Shown one piece after another: positions 16,205-24,059 of a stretch of DNA of 36,329 nucleotides; the stretch's first letter is position 1; each line of letters opens with the position of its first letter. A program made the position numbers and the translations under genes. Location: positions 1-36,329 of the forward strand of contig CAZUSU010000038.1 in NCBI GenBank assembly GCA_964623315.1, written 5' to 3'. The notes beneath the pieces are model-generated. The model saw only the letters and a program-made list of their open reading frames with translations, searched no databases and had not been told where the DNA came from. The stretch comes from CAZUSU01 sp964623315 (GTDB lineage: Bacteria; Patescibacteriota; Patescibacteriia; Magasanikbacterales; 2-02-FULL-50-9b).

Positions 16205-16240
16205 ACTCCCCCGCGCAAGCGGGGGAGTTTTGTTTGTTTT
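16205..16240 (+). terminator. Strong Rho-independent terminator of the S-layer-like gene
   Basis: ACTCCCCCGC (16205-16214) and GCGGGGGAGT (16219-16228) form a perfect 10-bp stem closed by a GCAA tetraloop, followed by a T-rich run to 16240. It lies 50 bp past the stop. Confidence 0.95.
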
Positions 16241-16267
16241 AAAAAAGATTATCGTTGCGATTAATTG

Positions 16268-16299
16268 AGCTTGACAAACACGGTGCAGAATGATACCCT
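16268..16299 (+). promoter_or_regulatory. Promoter of the GC-rich lipoprotein gene (AGCTTGACAAAC class)
   Basis: TTGACA 16271-16276, 17 bp, TACCCT 16294-16299. The -35 is inside AGCTTGACAAAC (16268-16279), identical over 12 bp to two minus-strand promoters near 8450 and 8860. Leader about 54 nt with a strong SD. Confidence 0.7.
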
Positions 16300-16359
16300 A
16301 GCACGCTGGCAGTAGGCCGCATTTAATGCGCGGCCAATGGCTGGCGCGAGGAGGACAAG

Positions 16360-17883
16360 ATGGGCAAAAACGCCCCTTTTCTCGCGCTGGCCATGGTGGT
16401 CAGCGGCTGTATCGGTGATTTCGCCACCGATACAGAATTGCGCGCCAAGTTGGCGAGCAATCAAGCATCAGCGGAAGTGACCGGTACCGATACGCCGCAC
16501 CGGATTGAGGAAGCTCGGAACGGTCCGGACGCGGACGCCACGGTTGCCGAACCGGCGCCTGATGTCAGCGATGACGTTGAGGTCGCGGACGCGGACGCGG
16601 ACGTGGTGGACGCAATCGACGACGAGTTCGACACTCCAGACATCACCGAAATTGAGGTTGCCGCAGAGGTGACAACGGTGGTGCCGGAGACCGTGATCGA
16701 CACGGTGGACGTGCCCGACGAAGTGGAAGCCGCGACTGAAGTTGCGGTGGAAGTGACGACTGTCGTGCCGGATGCAGACGCGGTAGAAGAGACCGGTCTG
16801 GACGGAACGGATGTGCAAGCTGAAGTTCCGGATGCGGACATTGCAGAAGCCGACACGGTGGACGCCGCCGAAGAAGTGACGGCAGTCGTGCCGGATGTTG
16901 ATGCAGTTGATGCAGATGCAACGGACGCGCAAGCAGACGTTGTAGATGCGGATACCGCGGAAGCCAACGACATCGCGACTGAAGTGGCGGTGGAAGTGAC
17001 GGCGGTCATGCCGGATGCAGATGCGGTAGAGGAGACCGGTCTGGACGGAACGGATGCGCAAGCTGAAGTTCCGGATGCGGACGTTGCAGAAGCCGACACG
17101 GCCGAAGTCGCACCGGAGGTCGTGAGCGACCCGTGTGTTGCGAAGAATTGCAACGACGGCAACGCGTGCACGGAAGATCTGTGCGCAGTGAAAGCCGGTT
17201 CAGCACTGTGCATCAACCTGCCGCTCACCGCAACGGTGTGCAGTGACGGCAACGCATGCACCATCGGCGATGCGTGCACCGGAGGCACATGCAAGGCCGG
17301 CAGTCAAAAGACCTGTGAGGACAACAATCCGTGCACGTCGGACAGCTGTTCGGCTGAAACGGGCGACTGTGCGTTCTCGCAGAAGAAGCCGTATCTGGAG
17401 GACGGCTTTGAGTACACGGCGATTGATGACGCGAGCAAGAACGGGTGGAAGTTCGGCGGCATCACGGACACCGTGAAGCAAAGCTGGACAATTACCAAGG
17501 CCAAAGAAAAGTTGGCCAAGGATGGCGGAGTGGCAGGGCTCGGAGTGCAGAACGCATCTCTGAACACGACCATCACGGCGACGCATCTGTTGCCCAAACT
17601 GCCGCCATCTGGCGCTGTGGTGAAGATCTTCTTCACCTTCTACCACCCTTCGGGCTCCGAAGCATACAAGATCGGGTGGCGGGCGCTGGACAGCGACGGC
17701 AAGGAAGTGGCCGGCGATGCGCTGGCGGCGCCACCGAACGGGACCGACAAATGGGATACGGTGCCCATTCCAGTAACGGCAATGGCGCTGGAACTGTTTC
17801 TGACTGCGGGGAACCAAAAAGGTACCACGGAGGTGTCGGTCTTTGACGCCCTTCAGGTGGCGGACAAGGCCTGCCTCAAGTGA
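16360..17883 (+). CDS. Secreted lipoprotein with acidic repeat linker, Cys-rich repeats and C-terminal beta domain
   Basis: 507 residues. SD GAGGAGG (16348-16354) sits 5 bases before the ATG, the best SD in the window. Residues 1-17 are a lipoprotein signal with lipobox VSGC (Cys17), so the protein is probably lipid-anchored outside. Residues 30-255 are an extremely acidic Asp/Glu/Ala/Val linker with an 81-residue internal repeat. Residues 257-345 hold Cys-rich repeats (CNDGNACTEDLC, CSDGNACTIGDAC, CEDNNPCTSDSC), the 'DGNxCT' type frequent in Myxococcota surface proteins. Residues about 350-507 look like a jelly-roll binding domain. GC-rich codons (AAG, TTC, GCG) match the genes at 2-472 and 7528-8388. 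It is monocistronic between two terminators. A ligand- or metal-binding surface role is plausible but unproven. Confidence 0.7.
   Translation: MGKNAPFLALAMVVSGCIGDFATDTELRAKLASNQASAEVTGTDTPHRIEEARNGPDADATVAEPAPDVSDDVEVADADADVVDAIDDEFDTPDITEIEVAAEVTTVVPETVIDTVDVPDEVEAATEVAVEVTTVVPDADAVEETGLDGTDVQAEVPDADIAEADTVDAAEEVTAVVPDVDAVDADATDAQADVVDADTAEANDIATEVAVEVTAVMPDADAVEETGLDGTDAQAEVPDADVAEADTAEVAPEVVSDPCVAKNCNDGNACTEDLCAVKAGSALCINLPLTATVCSDGNACTIGDACTGGTCKAGSQKTCEDNNPCTSDSCSAETGDCAFSQKKPYLEDGFEYTAIDDASKNGWKFGGITDTVKQSWTITKAKEKLAKDGGVAGLGVQNASLNTTITATHLLPKLPPSGAVVKIFFTFYHPSGSEAYKIGWRALDSDGKEVAGDALAAPPNGTDKWDTVPIPVTAMALELFLTAGNQKGTTEVSVFDALQVADKACLK
16732..16858 (+). repeat. Direct repeat copy 1 within the lipoprotein linker
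   Basis: About 127 bp nearly identical to 16975-17101, offset 243 bp (81 codons). It encodes the unit with EVAVEVT, VEETGLDGTD and QAEVPDAD. The offset is a multiple of three, so gain or loss by recombination keeps the frame. Confidence 0.85.
16975..17101 (+). repeat. Direct repeat copy 2 within the lipoprotein linker
   Basis: Second copy of the 127-bp unit, with few mismatches to 16732-16858. Looser, shorter copies lie between the two. Confidence 0.85.
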
Positions 17884-17925
17884 CCAAAATCAGATGCTCG
17901 CCTCGCGGAGGCGCAGGCGTGGCAT

Positions 17926-17970
17926 CGGGCCCGTACGTGGATTCACATCCATGGTGCGGGCTCTTTTTTT
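17926..17970 (+). terminator. Rho-independent terminator of the lipoprotein gene
   Basis: A long imperfect stem (GCCCGTACGTGGAT against ATCCATGGTGCGGGC, TCAC loop) is followed by seven Ts at 17964-17970. A second small hairpin, CGCCTC-GCG-GAGGCG, lies at 17899-17913. Confidence 0.85.
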
Positions 17971-17990
17971 ATTTCTTGCACAAAATGCGG

Positions 17991-17996
17991 TATGAT
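17991..17996 (+). promoter_or_regulatory. -10 box, leaderless start of the gene at 18003
   Basis: TATGAT is six bases before the ATG. The -35 region (TTTATT, 17968-17973) is weak. It fixes the start at 18003 rather than at an upstream in-frame codon. Confidence 0.55.
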
Positions 17997-18002
17997 GCTG
18001 GC

Positions 18003-19817
18003 ATGAAAATTTCACCATATTCTTTAGGCGAATGGTTTGCGGGCGCTTCGGTTATTATTGCGATCATTAGTCCGTTCATACTCATACCTCTTAATTGGTA
18101 CGCGCCATTGCAGTCCGTACGATTTATTGCATTAGGTGTGGCGGTAGCGTGTGCAGGCGTCGCCGGATTATTTTTTTCGCGCCGATTATTTATGGTTCGT
18201 CATTCGGCCGTAACGCTCGCCATTTTGTTTACCCTATGGATGGTTACTCGTTCAATTATTTCGCCAGATGCGCGTATGTGGTTTGGGTCGTGGACGCGAT
18301 TTGACGGATTATGGATGTTTATTATCGCCACATTTTTTCTGATAATGTGGTCGGTATATTTTCACAAAAATGAACGTGCGGTTTCGTGGAGCGCCGGAAT
18401 TTTTTGTGTCGTGGCAATTGGAACCACCCTTGCATCACGATATCTGCCGGCAACGCCGTGGTTTTCGGCATTTACTGAACCGCGATGGTCAGGATTTACC
18501 GGCAACGCCTTATACTTATCCGGTACCCTCCTGCTGGTTCCGTGGGCCGCCTCGCGCGCGCGCGAGTTGTGGCGAAATAATTACGGCACATTTATTTCTG
18601 TCGGAGCATTGGTGGTGACGCTTGCGTTGCTTTATAAATCTTTTACTCGTAGCGCGCTCATTGCGGGTGGTGTGGGGATCCTCGTTTGGTTTATTAATGT
18701 GCGGCTTAATCAAATTATCAAGGGGGTTTTGGCGCTTGCTTTAACGGGCACCATTATCGGTTTATTAATGTGGATTCCCCCGAGGCCGGTCAGTGTCCGT
18801 TTAATCTTGGCGCGTGTTGCCGTGGAGGAATTTATGCGGTCACCAATTGCGGGATACGGATGGGGGAGTCACGTGAAACAGATTGCCGCACACGCGCGCG
18901 ATATTGCGCCCATCGTATATGGAGAACAGGTAATAGATACCTCGCACAGTTTTGTGCTTGATCTTGCGCTCGGTGGCGGTTTGATTGCTCTCCTATTGCT
19001 TGTTGCCGGCACGTGGTTTGTGTGGCGTCAGAGCAACCCCATAGAACGCGCAACTTTAGCCGCACTTGTGGTGTGGGCTTCTCTCTCATTTGTAAATCCA
19101 TGGAGTGTGGCAGGATATGTTTTTTTTGTGGCAACCATTGTGGCGCGTACGCCGTTAAAACAGCAACAAAAAAATGAAATAATTTTTTCGTCCCTTGGGG
19201 TGATGGTATGTTTCCTGCTTATAGGGGGCGGAATATTTACGAGTGTACGGGTGGCGCGTGACGCGCGCGCGCTGACGCAGGGTGAGATTTATTTTGACTG
19301 GTCGCCGGTGCAACTTGATCGGTTGATACAAACGGCTTTGCGCGGCACGGCGAACGAAACAAATCTTACGGCGGTTCTGCGTCGCGCGGACGAATTTAAA
19401 CTTTCCGGCGTAGATGCCCACAAACTTTCTTCGGTTGCCACCAGTGCCGCAATTATTTTTCCGGCGCATCGCACGGCATGGTTGCAAAGCGCGCTTGCGT
19501 ATAATGATTACGCATTGCAATTGACACCGGATCGCCCCGACACCTTGGTGCAACGCGCAGATATATATCGTGAACAGGGAAATAAAGATGCGGCGTTGGC
19601 AACGTTACGCAATTTTATCGCACGCAACCCTCAACTGCCGCAGGCGCACTTTTTTTATGCGGTTATGCTATCCATTTTAGGACATAATGCCGAGGCCGTT
19701 TCTGCCGTTCAACAGGCGTTCATACTTCGTCCCGCCGACTATTGGGAAGTGGAACAGCGCACATGGGCCGTGGAATTATTGGCTAACGCCGCCGTTGTAA
19801 CATCATCGCCTCGGTAG
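18003..19817 (+). CDS. O-antigen ligase-like membrane protein with C-terminal TPR tail
   Basis: 605 residues from ATG 18003. The frame is open upstream to 17880, but that stretch contains the terminator and promoter. About 11 membrane segments lie in residues 12-420. The family loop has SPIAGYGWGSHVKQIAAHAR and DTSHSFVLDLALGGG, a variant of the GWGP...DKPHN pattern of its neighbours. Residues about 470-590 are helical repeats of TPR type (DTLVQRADIYREQGNKDAAL, QAHFFYAVMLSILGHNAEAV). These fusions are thought to polymerise glycans or transfer them to protein or lipid acceptors outside the membrane. Its last 35 bp overlap tail-to-tail with the next gene on the other strand. Confidence 0.85.
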   Translation: MKISPYSLGEWFAGASVIIAIISPFILIPLNWYAPLQSVRFIALGVAVACAGVAGLFFSRRLFMVRHSAVTLAILFTLWMVTRSIISPDARMWFGSWTRFDGLWMFIIATFFLIMWSVYFHKNERAVSWSAGIFCVVAIGTTLASRYLPATPWFSAFTEPRWSGFTGNALYLSGTLLLVPWAASRARELWRNNYGTFISVGALVVTLALLYKSFTRSALIAGGVGILVWFINVRLNQIIKGVLALALTGTIIGLLMWIPPRPVSVRLILARVAVEEFMRSPIAGYGWGSHVKQIAAHARDIAPIVYGEQVIDTSHSFVLDLALGGGLIALLLLVAGTWFVWRQSNPIERATLAALVVWASLSFVNPWSVAGYVFFVATIVARTPLKQQQKNEIIFSSLGVMVCFLLIGGGIFTSVRVARDARALTQGEIYFDWSPVQLDRLIQTALRGTANETNLTAVLRRADEFKLSGVDAHKLSSVATSAAIIFPAHRTAWLQSALAYNDYALQLTPDRPDTLVQRADIYREQGNKDAALATLRNFIARNPQLPQAHFFYAVMLSILGHNAEAVSAVQQAFILRPADYWEVEQRTWAVELLANAAVVTSSPR

Positions 19818-21669
19818 TCATTTGCGCAACGGTGAGTGAAGAAATAAATGCGTCCATGAGCGGCGATGGAATTTTTTTAAATGAATAATCGTTGAGAATT
19901 AATTGGTGCAGATGTGGCCACATACTTTTTGCATCATTCAAAAAAAGCGCGGATGATGCGGCAATCCAGTGTGCGGTTGCGGCATGGTTGTTTAATTGCG
20001 TTGCTTGTGTGGCCAAGATAAATGCCGCAGTAAAATTTTTTTGCGCCAGCGCCAGTTGCGCACGTTGTATCACAATCGGAAGACGCGCCGGCGTTTGCCT
20101 ATCGGCGCTCCGCAACCAGCGCTCGGCAGTGTCATAATACGATTGGTCACCGGTGGTTGCGGCGAGTTGCATGGCGCTGACGCCAATTGAATATTGCCAG
20201 AGCGCGCTGTCCTTGTGGACAGTCGCTATACGTTGGGTGAGATCAAAAAAACTCGGTATTTGTTTTGGATATACAAGCGCCGTTTCGCGCATCGTGTCCC
20301 ACGTTTCATATAAAAAAGATTTTGGAATCGACGGGGGAGTGCTCGGTACGCGACCACTCATAATAGAACGCACCTTCTGCATAGGCAAAATAATGCCGAA
20401 CCAAAAAATAATGATAATCATAACCGCGGTGCCAAATGACGCCAAGGGAAACATTATTTTTGGTATCGTAAATTTTTTTTGTATGTTCAGCGGTGGTGCT
20501 CGCTCGGCAAGCGCCGCAAGCACCACCAGTGTGGGAATAAACGATCCGTGTGTTTCAAATGAAGCGGCAATTTGCAATTCGCGCGCCACAAAAAAACTGG
20601 CGACAACCATAACCCACCAGCGGTCGGCAAGATTTTTTTTATAGATAGTAACGAGCGTCGTTCCGATGGCAATGAGCAGTGCCGCATAGCCAGAGAGACC
20701 TAATAAACCACTCGTTGCCGCCAATTCAAGATAAAAATTATGTGGTTTGTCCGGAAATGATTCCGTTTCACCAAAGCGGTTTAAACGTGGGTCAAAATAT
20801 TTATCCACGACGGCACTATATTGCCCCGGCCCCCATCCCGCCACAGGGCGTGCCAAAAAACCACGCCACGCAATGAGCCAATTTGTCGCGCGCGACGCGA
20901 TAGTTGTGGTCGTGGTAAATCTGTTAACGTAATCGGTATAGCGCCAGCTGACGGCGCCAAACAGAACAATGAGCAACAAGACGCCACCAATGAATAGCCG
21001 GCGTGAAATAGTTAGTACCAGTGCGAGACCCACAAGAAGCGTTGTTATGAGTGATGCTCGTGCTTGCGTTAAAATGAGCGCAATACCGCCGAGCAATGCG
21101 CCGGTCACCACTAACCAGTTACGCCATTCTTTTTTTTCTGCAACCATCGCTATCAAGGATAAAGATAGATACGTTCCCAGAATGACGGCATTGCCGAGGG
21201 TGCCGCCCACACGGCCACCGGAAAATGTGGGCAGAAATTGTGGAAACACCGCTTGCGCAATGGCAATGAGAGACATGAGCGCCGTGGTAACCACGATGGC
21301 ACGTTCAATTTTTTGTGGCGCTTCTTTCCACGTTTTCTGCAGAGCAATAAAAAGTGGTAGGGCAAAAAGTAACATCATTACACCGAGCGAACGTTCCCAC
21401 GATCCAAAAAAACTATCAAAGGGCGCCACGCTAAAAATGGTTGCAGTGAGTTGTGTGACAATAAAAAAAAGCGCGGCACCTGAAATGAGGGTGACGCGCG
21501 TGGGGTGTGTCGCCGTCCGGAGCGATGAAACCGCAAGAATACTTGCCGCGCACACACTGATTAACGAGAACCACACGAGGCGCGCGCTTGCCGACGGATA
21601 GGGGAGGCCGCCCCATAACACGAGCGGCGAAATTACCGTCGCAATGGCGCACCAATGGAGTGGTTTCAT
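19783..21669 (-). CDS. O-antigen ligase-like membrane protein with C-terminal TPR tail
   Basis: 628 residues from ATG 21669 (MKPLHWCAIATVISPLVLWG). Twelve upstream codons are open but a -10 box 7 nt before this ATG fixes it. About 11-12 membrane segments lie in residues 1-430. The Wzy_C-type loop reads RPVAGWGPGQYSAVVDKYFD, then ESFPDKPHNFYLELAATSG with the conserved His. Residues 470-620 are TPR-like (YDTAERWLRSADRQTPARLP, RAQLALAQKNFTAAFILATQ). The gene points against its three relatives, and its 3' end overlaps the gene at 18003 by 35 bp, so the two transcripts are complementary at their ends. Confidence 0.87.
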   Translation of the reverse strand: MKPLHWCAIATVISPLVLWGGLPYPSASARLVWFSLISVCAASILAVSSLRTATHPTRVTLISGAALFFIVTQLTATIFSVAPFDSFFGSWERSLGVMMLLFALPLFIALQKTWKEAPQKIERAIVVTTALMSLIAIAQAVFPQFLPTFSGGRVGGTLGNAVILGTYLSLSLIAMVAEKKEWRNWLVVTGALLGGIALILTQARASLITTLLVGLALVLTISRRLFIGGVLLLIVLFGAVSWRYTDYVNRFTTTTTIASRATNWLIAWRGFLARPVAGWGPGQYSAVVDKYFDPRLNRFGETESFPDKPHNFYLELAATSGLLGLSGYAALLIAIGTTLVTIYKKNLADRWWVMVVASFFVARELQIAASFETHGSFIPTLVVLAALAERAPPLNIQKKFTIPKIMFPLASFGTAVMIIIIFWFGIILPMQKVRSIMSGRVPSTPPSIPKSFLYETWDTMRETALVYPKQIPSFFDLTQRIATVHKDSALWQYSIGVSAMQLAATTGDQSYYDTAERWLRSADRQTPARLPIVIQRAQLALAQKNFTAAFILATQATQLNNHAATAHWIAASSALFLNDAKSMWPHLHQLILNDYSFKKIPSPLMDAFISSLTVAQMTTEAMMLQRRR

Positions 21670-21676
21670 GCCGTAT

Positions 21677-21705
21677 AGTATAAAAAATTTGCGACGCAAC
21701 GTCAA
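21677..21705 (-). promoter_or_regulatory. Promoter of the minus-strand Wzy-TPR gene (leaderless)
   Basis: TTGACG (complement of 21700-21705), 17 bp, TATACT (complement of 21677-21682), 7 nt, then the ATG. The inserted palindromic element begins 10 bp upstream of the -35. Confidence 0.8.
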
Positions 21706-21715
21706 TGTTAATTAA

Positions 21716-21877
21716 GAGCCTGTTTACAATCTCGTGGTACCCGTTCTGGAAACTCCTGTTTTTGAGCGAGAAACGAGACGGAGCGTGAAGTGTAATGGTA
21801 TTACGCTGAACGCGAGTCGAAGTTTCGTAGCCAAAAACAGGAGTTTCCAGAAGAGGGGGAAGATTGTAAACAGGCTC
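21716..21877 (+). mobile_element. 162-bp MITE-like element, almost fully palindromic
   Basis: Terminal inverted repeats of 17-18 bp (AGAGCCTGTTTACAATCT at 21715-21732 and its perfect complement at 21861-21878). A second perfect pair of 19 bp lies inside (CTGGAAACTCCTGTTTTTG, 21746-21764, against 21832-21850). The centre pairs imperfectly. The element is flanked by TAA on both sides (21713-21715, 21878-21880), which fits a 3-bp target duplication of the TNA type made by some IS5-family transposases (inference). It has no coding capacity. It sits between two divergent promoters. Confidence 0.75.
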
Positions 21878-21891
21878 TAAGAGGCCAACCA

Positions 21892-21920
21892 TTGATTTTT
21901 TATGCGTCGTTCGCTATGAT
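21892..21920 (+). promoter_or_regulatory. Promoter of the Wzy-TPR operon at 21930
   Basis: TTGATT 21892-21897, 17 bp, TATGAT 21915-21920. The ATG is 9 bases further, so the leader is at most about three bases. It begins 14 bp after the end of the palindromic element. Confidence 0.75.
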
Positions 21921-21929
21921 ATTGAAGTT

Positions 21930-24056
21930 ATGAGACGACTGTTTATTGTGGCGACACACGCGCTTATTCTAGCGCCGTTAGTGTACAGCAGTGCACTTCT
22001 CAATCATTTTATCGTACCACGACAGGTCTGGATGGTGCTGTGGTTTGTTATTGCCGTTGGCGCGCTTATGATGTGGCTGTGGCAGAATGGCGCACGTATT
22101 GAACTGCAAAAAGTTGATATTGCGATTGGCGCGTTATTGGTTATCACCACCATCACCGCAGTATTAGGTGTTGATGCGACGGAAAGTTTTTGGAGTTCGG
22201 CATGGCGGGGGGCTGGACTGTTGTTTTGGTGGTTGTGGTTTTTTTGGTATCTTGGGGCGCGCGTTATCCAGTGGCAGACGCATGAGTGGCGACTGTTTAT
22301 TGTGTCGCATGGTGTGGCGCTCGTCGGCACCGTACTCATCGTTATTGTTCAATTATTTAATCCCGAATTTGTGCCCCTATCAAACGGTGATCGTCCGAGC
22401 GGACTCATTGGCAACAGCATTTTTTTGGGCATGTATGCGGCGCCGTATGTCTTTTTGCCGTGGTATGTTTTAGCCGAGCGCAAACGCTTTGCTATTTCTC
22501 TTACGACGCGCACGAAAATCATGGCAGTGGTGGTAAGTATAAGCGCAGTGCTGGTTATTTTAATGACACAGGCGCGCGCATCGCTGTTGGCAATTATTCT
22601 GGGTGGCGCGGTAACGGGGGTCACGCTTTTGTTCAGCACCCGTCATGATACGACGTATAAAAAAGCGCGTCATGTCGTTGCCGTAATTGCGGTATGTGCC
22701 GTGGCGCTGTTTGCTTTGCTTGCCATGTATGGGCAGGCAACCAATAGCGATAAAATTAAACGCCTCACTTTTAGCAGTAACTATGCGGCAACACTGAAGA
22801 GTCGTTTGGTGAATTGGGGTGTGGCGCTTGCGGCGGCGCGCGAGCGTCCGTTTACCGGATGGGGTTTTGAAAATTATCGCACGGCGGTAGAAAAACATTA
22901 CAATCCGGAGCTGGCAAAATACTCATTCATGGAAACACGCATTGATAAGCCGCATAATGTGTATATTGAATGGCTCGTTACCACGGGGATTTTTGGTGTG
23001 CTCGCTTGGGTGGCTTTGTGGTTTTTATTGGCGCGTTTTCAGTTGCCACCCGTGTCTCGTGCGTTGTGGCTCGGCGCCATAACCGCATCGCTCGTGCAGG
23101 ATTTTTTTGCTTTTTTTACGATGCAAACCATTTGGATGCTCGGAATATATCTGTTGCTTGTCACCGATCTGCGCGCCACTGCCGTGCGCGAAATTACCCT
23201 CCCGCCGTTACGCAAACATTCACGCGGTTGGATGGTGGTTGGCGTTGTTATTTTTTATTTACTCGCCTCGGTGGTGTGGTATGGCGTTGTGGGTACGGCG
23301 CGCAGTGCCTATTACACGCAAGCCGCAGTTACTGCGCAAGCAGAAGGTGATTTTTTAGAAATAATCAAACGATCGCGTCAGTCGCTTGATGTAGTTTTTG
23401 CCGGACCGTATCCGTTTGAAACATGGCGATGGTCTGCGTACGCTCTTTTGACTGATGCGGCCGCACGACCGTCGCTCATTGCCGGTTTGCCGGAACAGGA
23501 ACGCATCGCGTGGCGTATTGAAGTTGATCGTCTGGCGCGGACAACGGCAGTACTGATGTTGCGTCATGACGGTTCCGCGCACTGGAATATTTTTGCCGGA
23601 AAAATTTTGTATCATCTGGCGCTGGCTACCAGCGATGCGGAACCGTTAGCAGAGGCAGAAAAATATTTTTTGCGCGCGTTGGCGCTTTCGCCGGAGCGGC
23701 AGGAATCAATGTTAATGATGATGTATGTGCGTGCGGTACAGGGAGATTATGCGCAGTCACTTGATTGGCTCAAACGTTCCAGTGAGGTTGCCTCTGATTT
23801 TGAGTTTATCAACGGGGTAGATTTCTTGGCGCGGCGTTTAGAACGCCAGAAAGAGTACGTTCTACTCGTAAACCTGTACGAATGGCGCGCCGCCAAGGTG
23901 CAAACGGCGCCGGCGTATGCAGTTCTTGCCGCGGCGTATGCCGCCGCAGGGCAGAATGATAAAGCACGAACTGCGGTGGCGCGCGCCGTTGCCATAGATC
24001 CGTCGTACGCCGCTGAAGCAGAATTATTCCTTTCAACATTACCCCGTAAAAAATAA
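21930..24056 (+). CDS. O-antigen ligase-like membrane protein with C-terminal TPR tail
   Basis: 708 residues. About 12 membrane segments lie in residues 5-465. The family loop has RPFTGWGFENYRTAVEKHYN and TRIDKPHNVYIEWLVTTG, with the conserved DKPHN His. Residues about 480-705 form TPR-like repeats (AEAEKYFLRALALSPERQES, YAVLAAAYAAAGQNDKARTA). It is the closest relative in pattern to the gene at 24060, which follows after 3 bp; with the GT4 at 26250 they form one operon. A role as polymerase or as an oligosaccharyltransferase of the PglL type is possible; the sequence does not decide. Confidence 0.88.
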   Translation: MRRLFIVATHALILAPLVYSSALLNHFIVPRQVWMVLWFVIAVGALMMWLWQNGARIELQKVDIAIGALLVITTITAVLGVDATESFWSSAWRGAGLLFWWLWFFWYLGARVIQWQTHEWRLFIVSHGVALVGTVLIVIVQLFNPEFVPLSNGDRPSGLIGNSIFLGMYAAPYVFLPWYVLAERKRFAISLTTRTKIMAVVVSISAVLVILMTQARASLLAIILGGAVTGVTLLFSTRHDTTYKKARHVVAVIAVCAVALFALLAMYGQATNSDKIKRLTFSSNYAATLKSRLVNWGVALAAARERPFTGWGFENYRTAVEKHYNPELAKYSFMETRIDKPHNVYIEWLVTTGIFGVLAWVALWFLLARFQLPPVSRALWLGAITASLVQDFFAFFTMQTIWMLGIYLLLVTDLRATAVREITLPPLRKHSRGWMVVGVVIFYLLASVVWYGVVGTARSAYYTQAAVTAQAEGDFLEIIKRSRQSLDVVFAGPYPFETWRWSAYALLTDAAARPSLIAGLPEQERIAWRIEVDRLARTTAVLMLRHDGSAHWNIFAGKILYHLALATSDAEPLAEAEKYFLRALALSPERQESMLMMMYVRAVQGDYAQSLDWLKRSSEVASDFEFINGVDFLARRLERQKEYVLLVNLYEWRAAKVQTAPAYAVLAAAYAAAGQNDKARTAVARAVAIDPSYAAEAELFLSTLPRKK

Positions 24057-24059
24057 AGT

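Noticed and set aside
16461..17294. 277-codon minus-strand open frame, Ser/Thr/Ala-rich
   Set aside because: It is the antisense of the repetitive GAC/GCG/GTG-rich acidic linker, which has no stops in that frame; no promoter, SD or domain.
2..17883. Assembly chimera joining a GC-rich genome to a CPR genome
   Set aside because: GC-rich units occur at several separate places, alternate with CPR-like genes, share a promoter motif among themselves and partly with the glycosyltransferase at 8924. A chimera would need several breakpoints. Only reads could exclude it fully.
17880..18002. N-terminal extension of the Wzy-TPR protein upstream of 18003
   Set aside because: The stretch contains the lipoprotein terminator and a -10 box, and the translated extension is not hydrophobic or conserved-looking.
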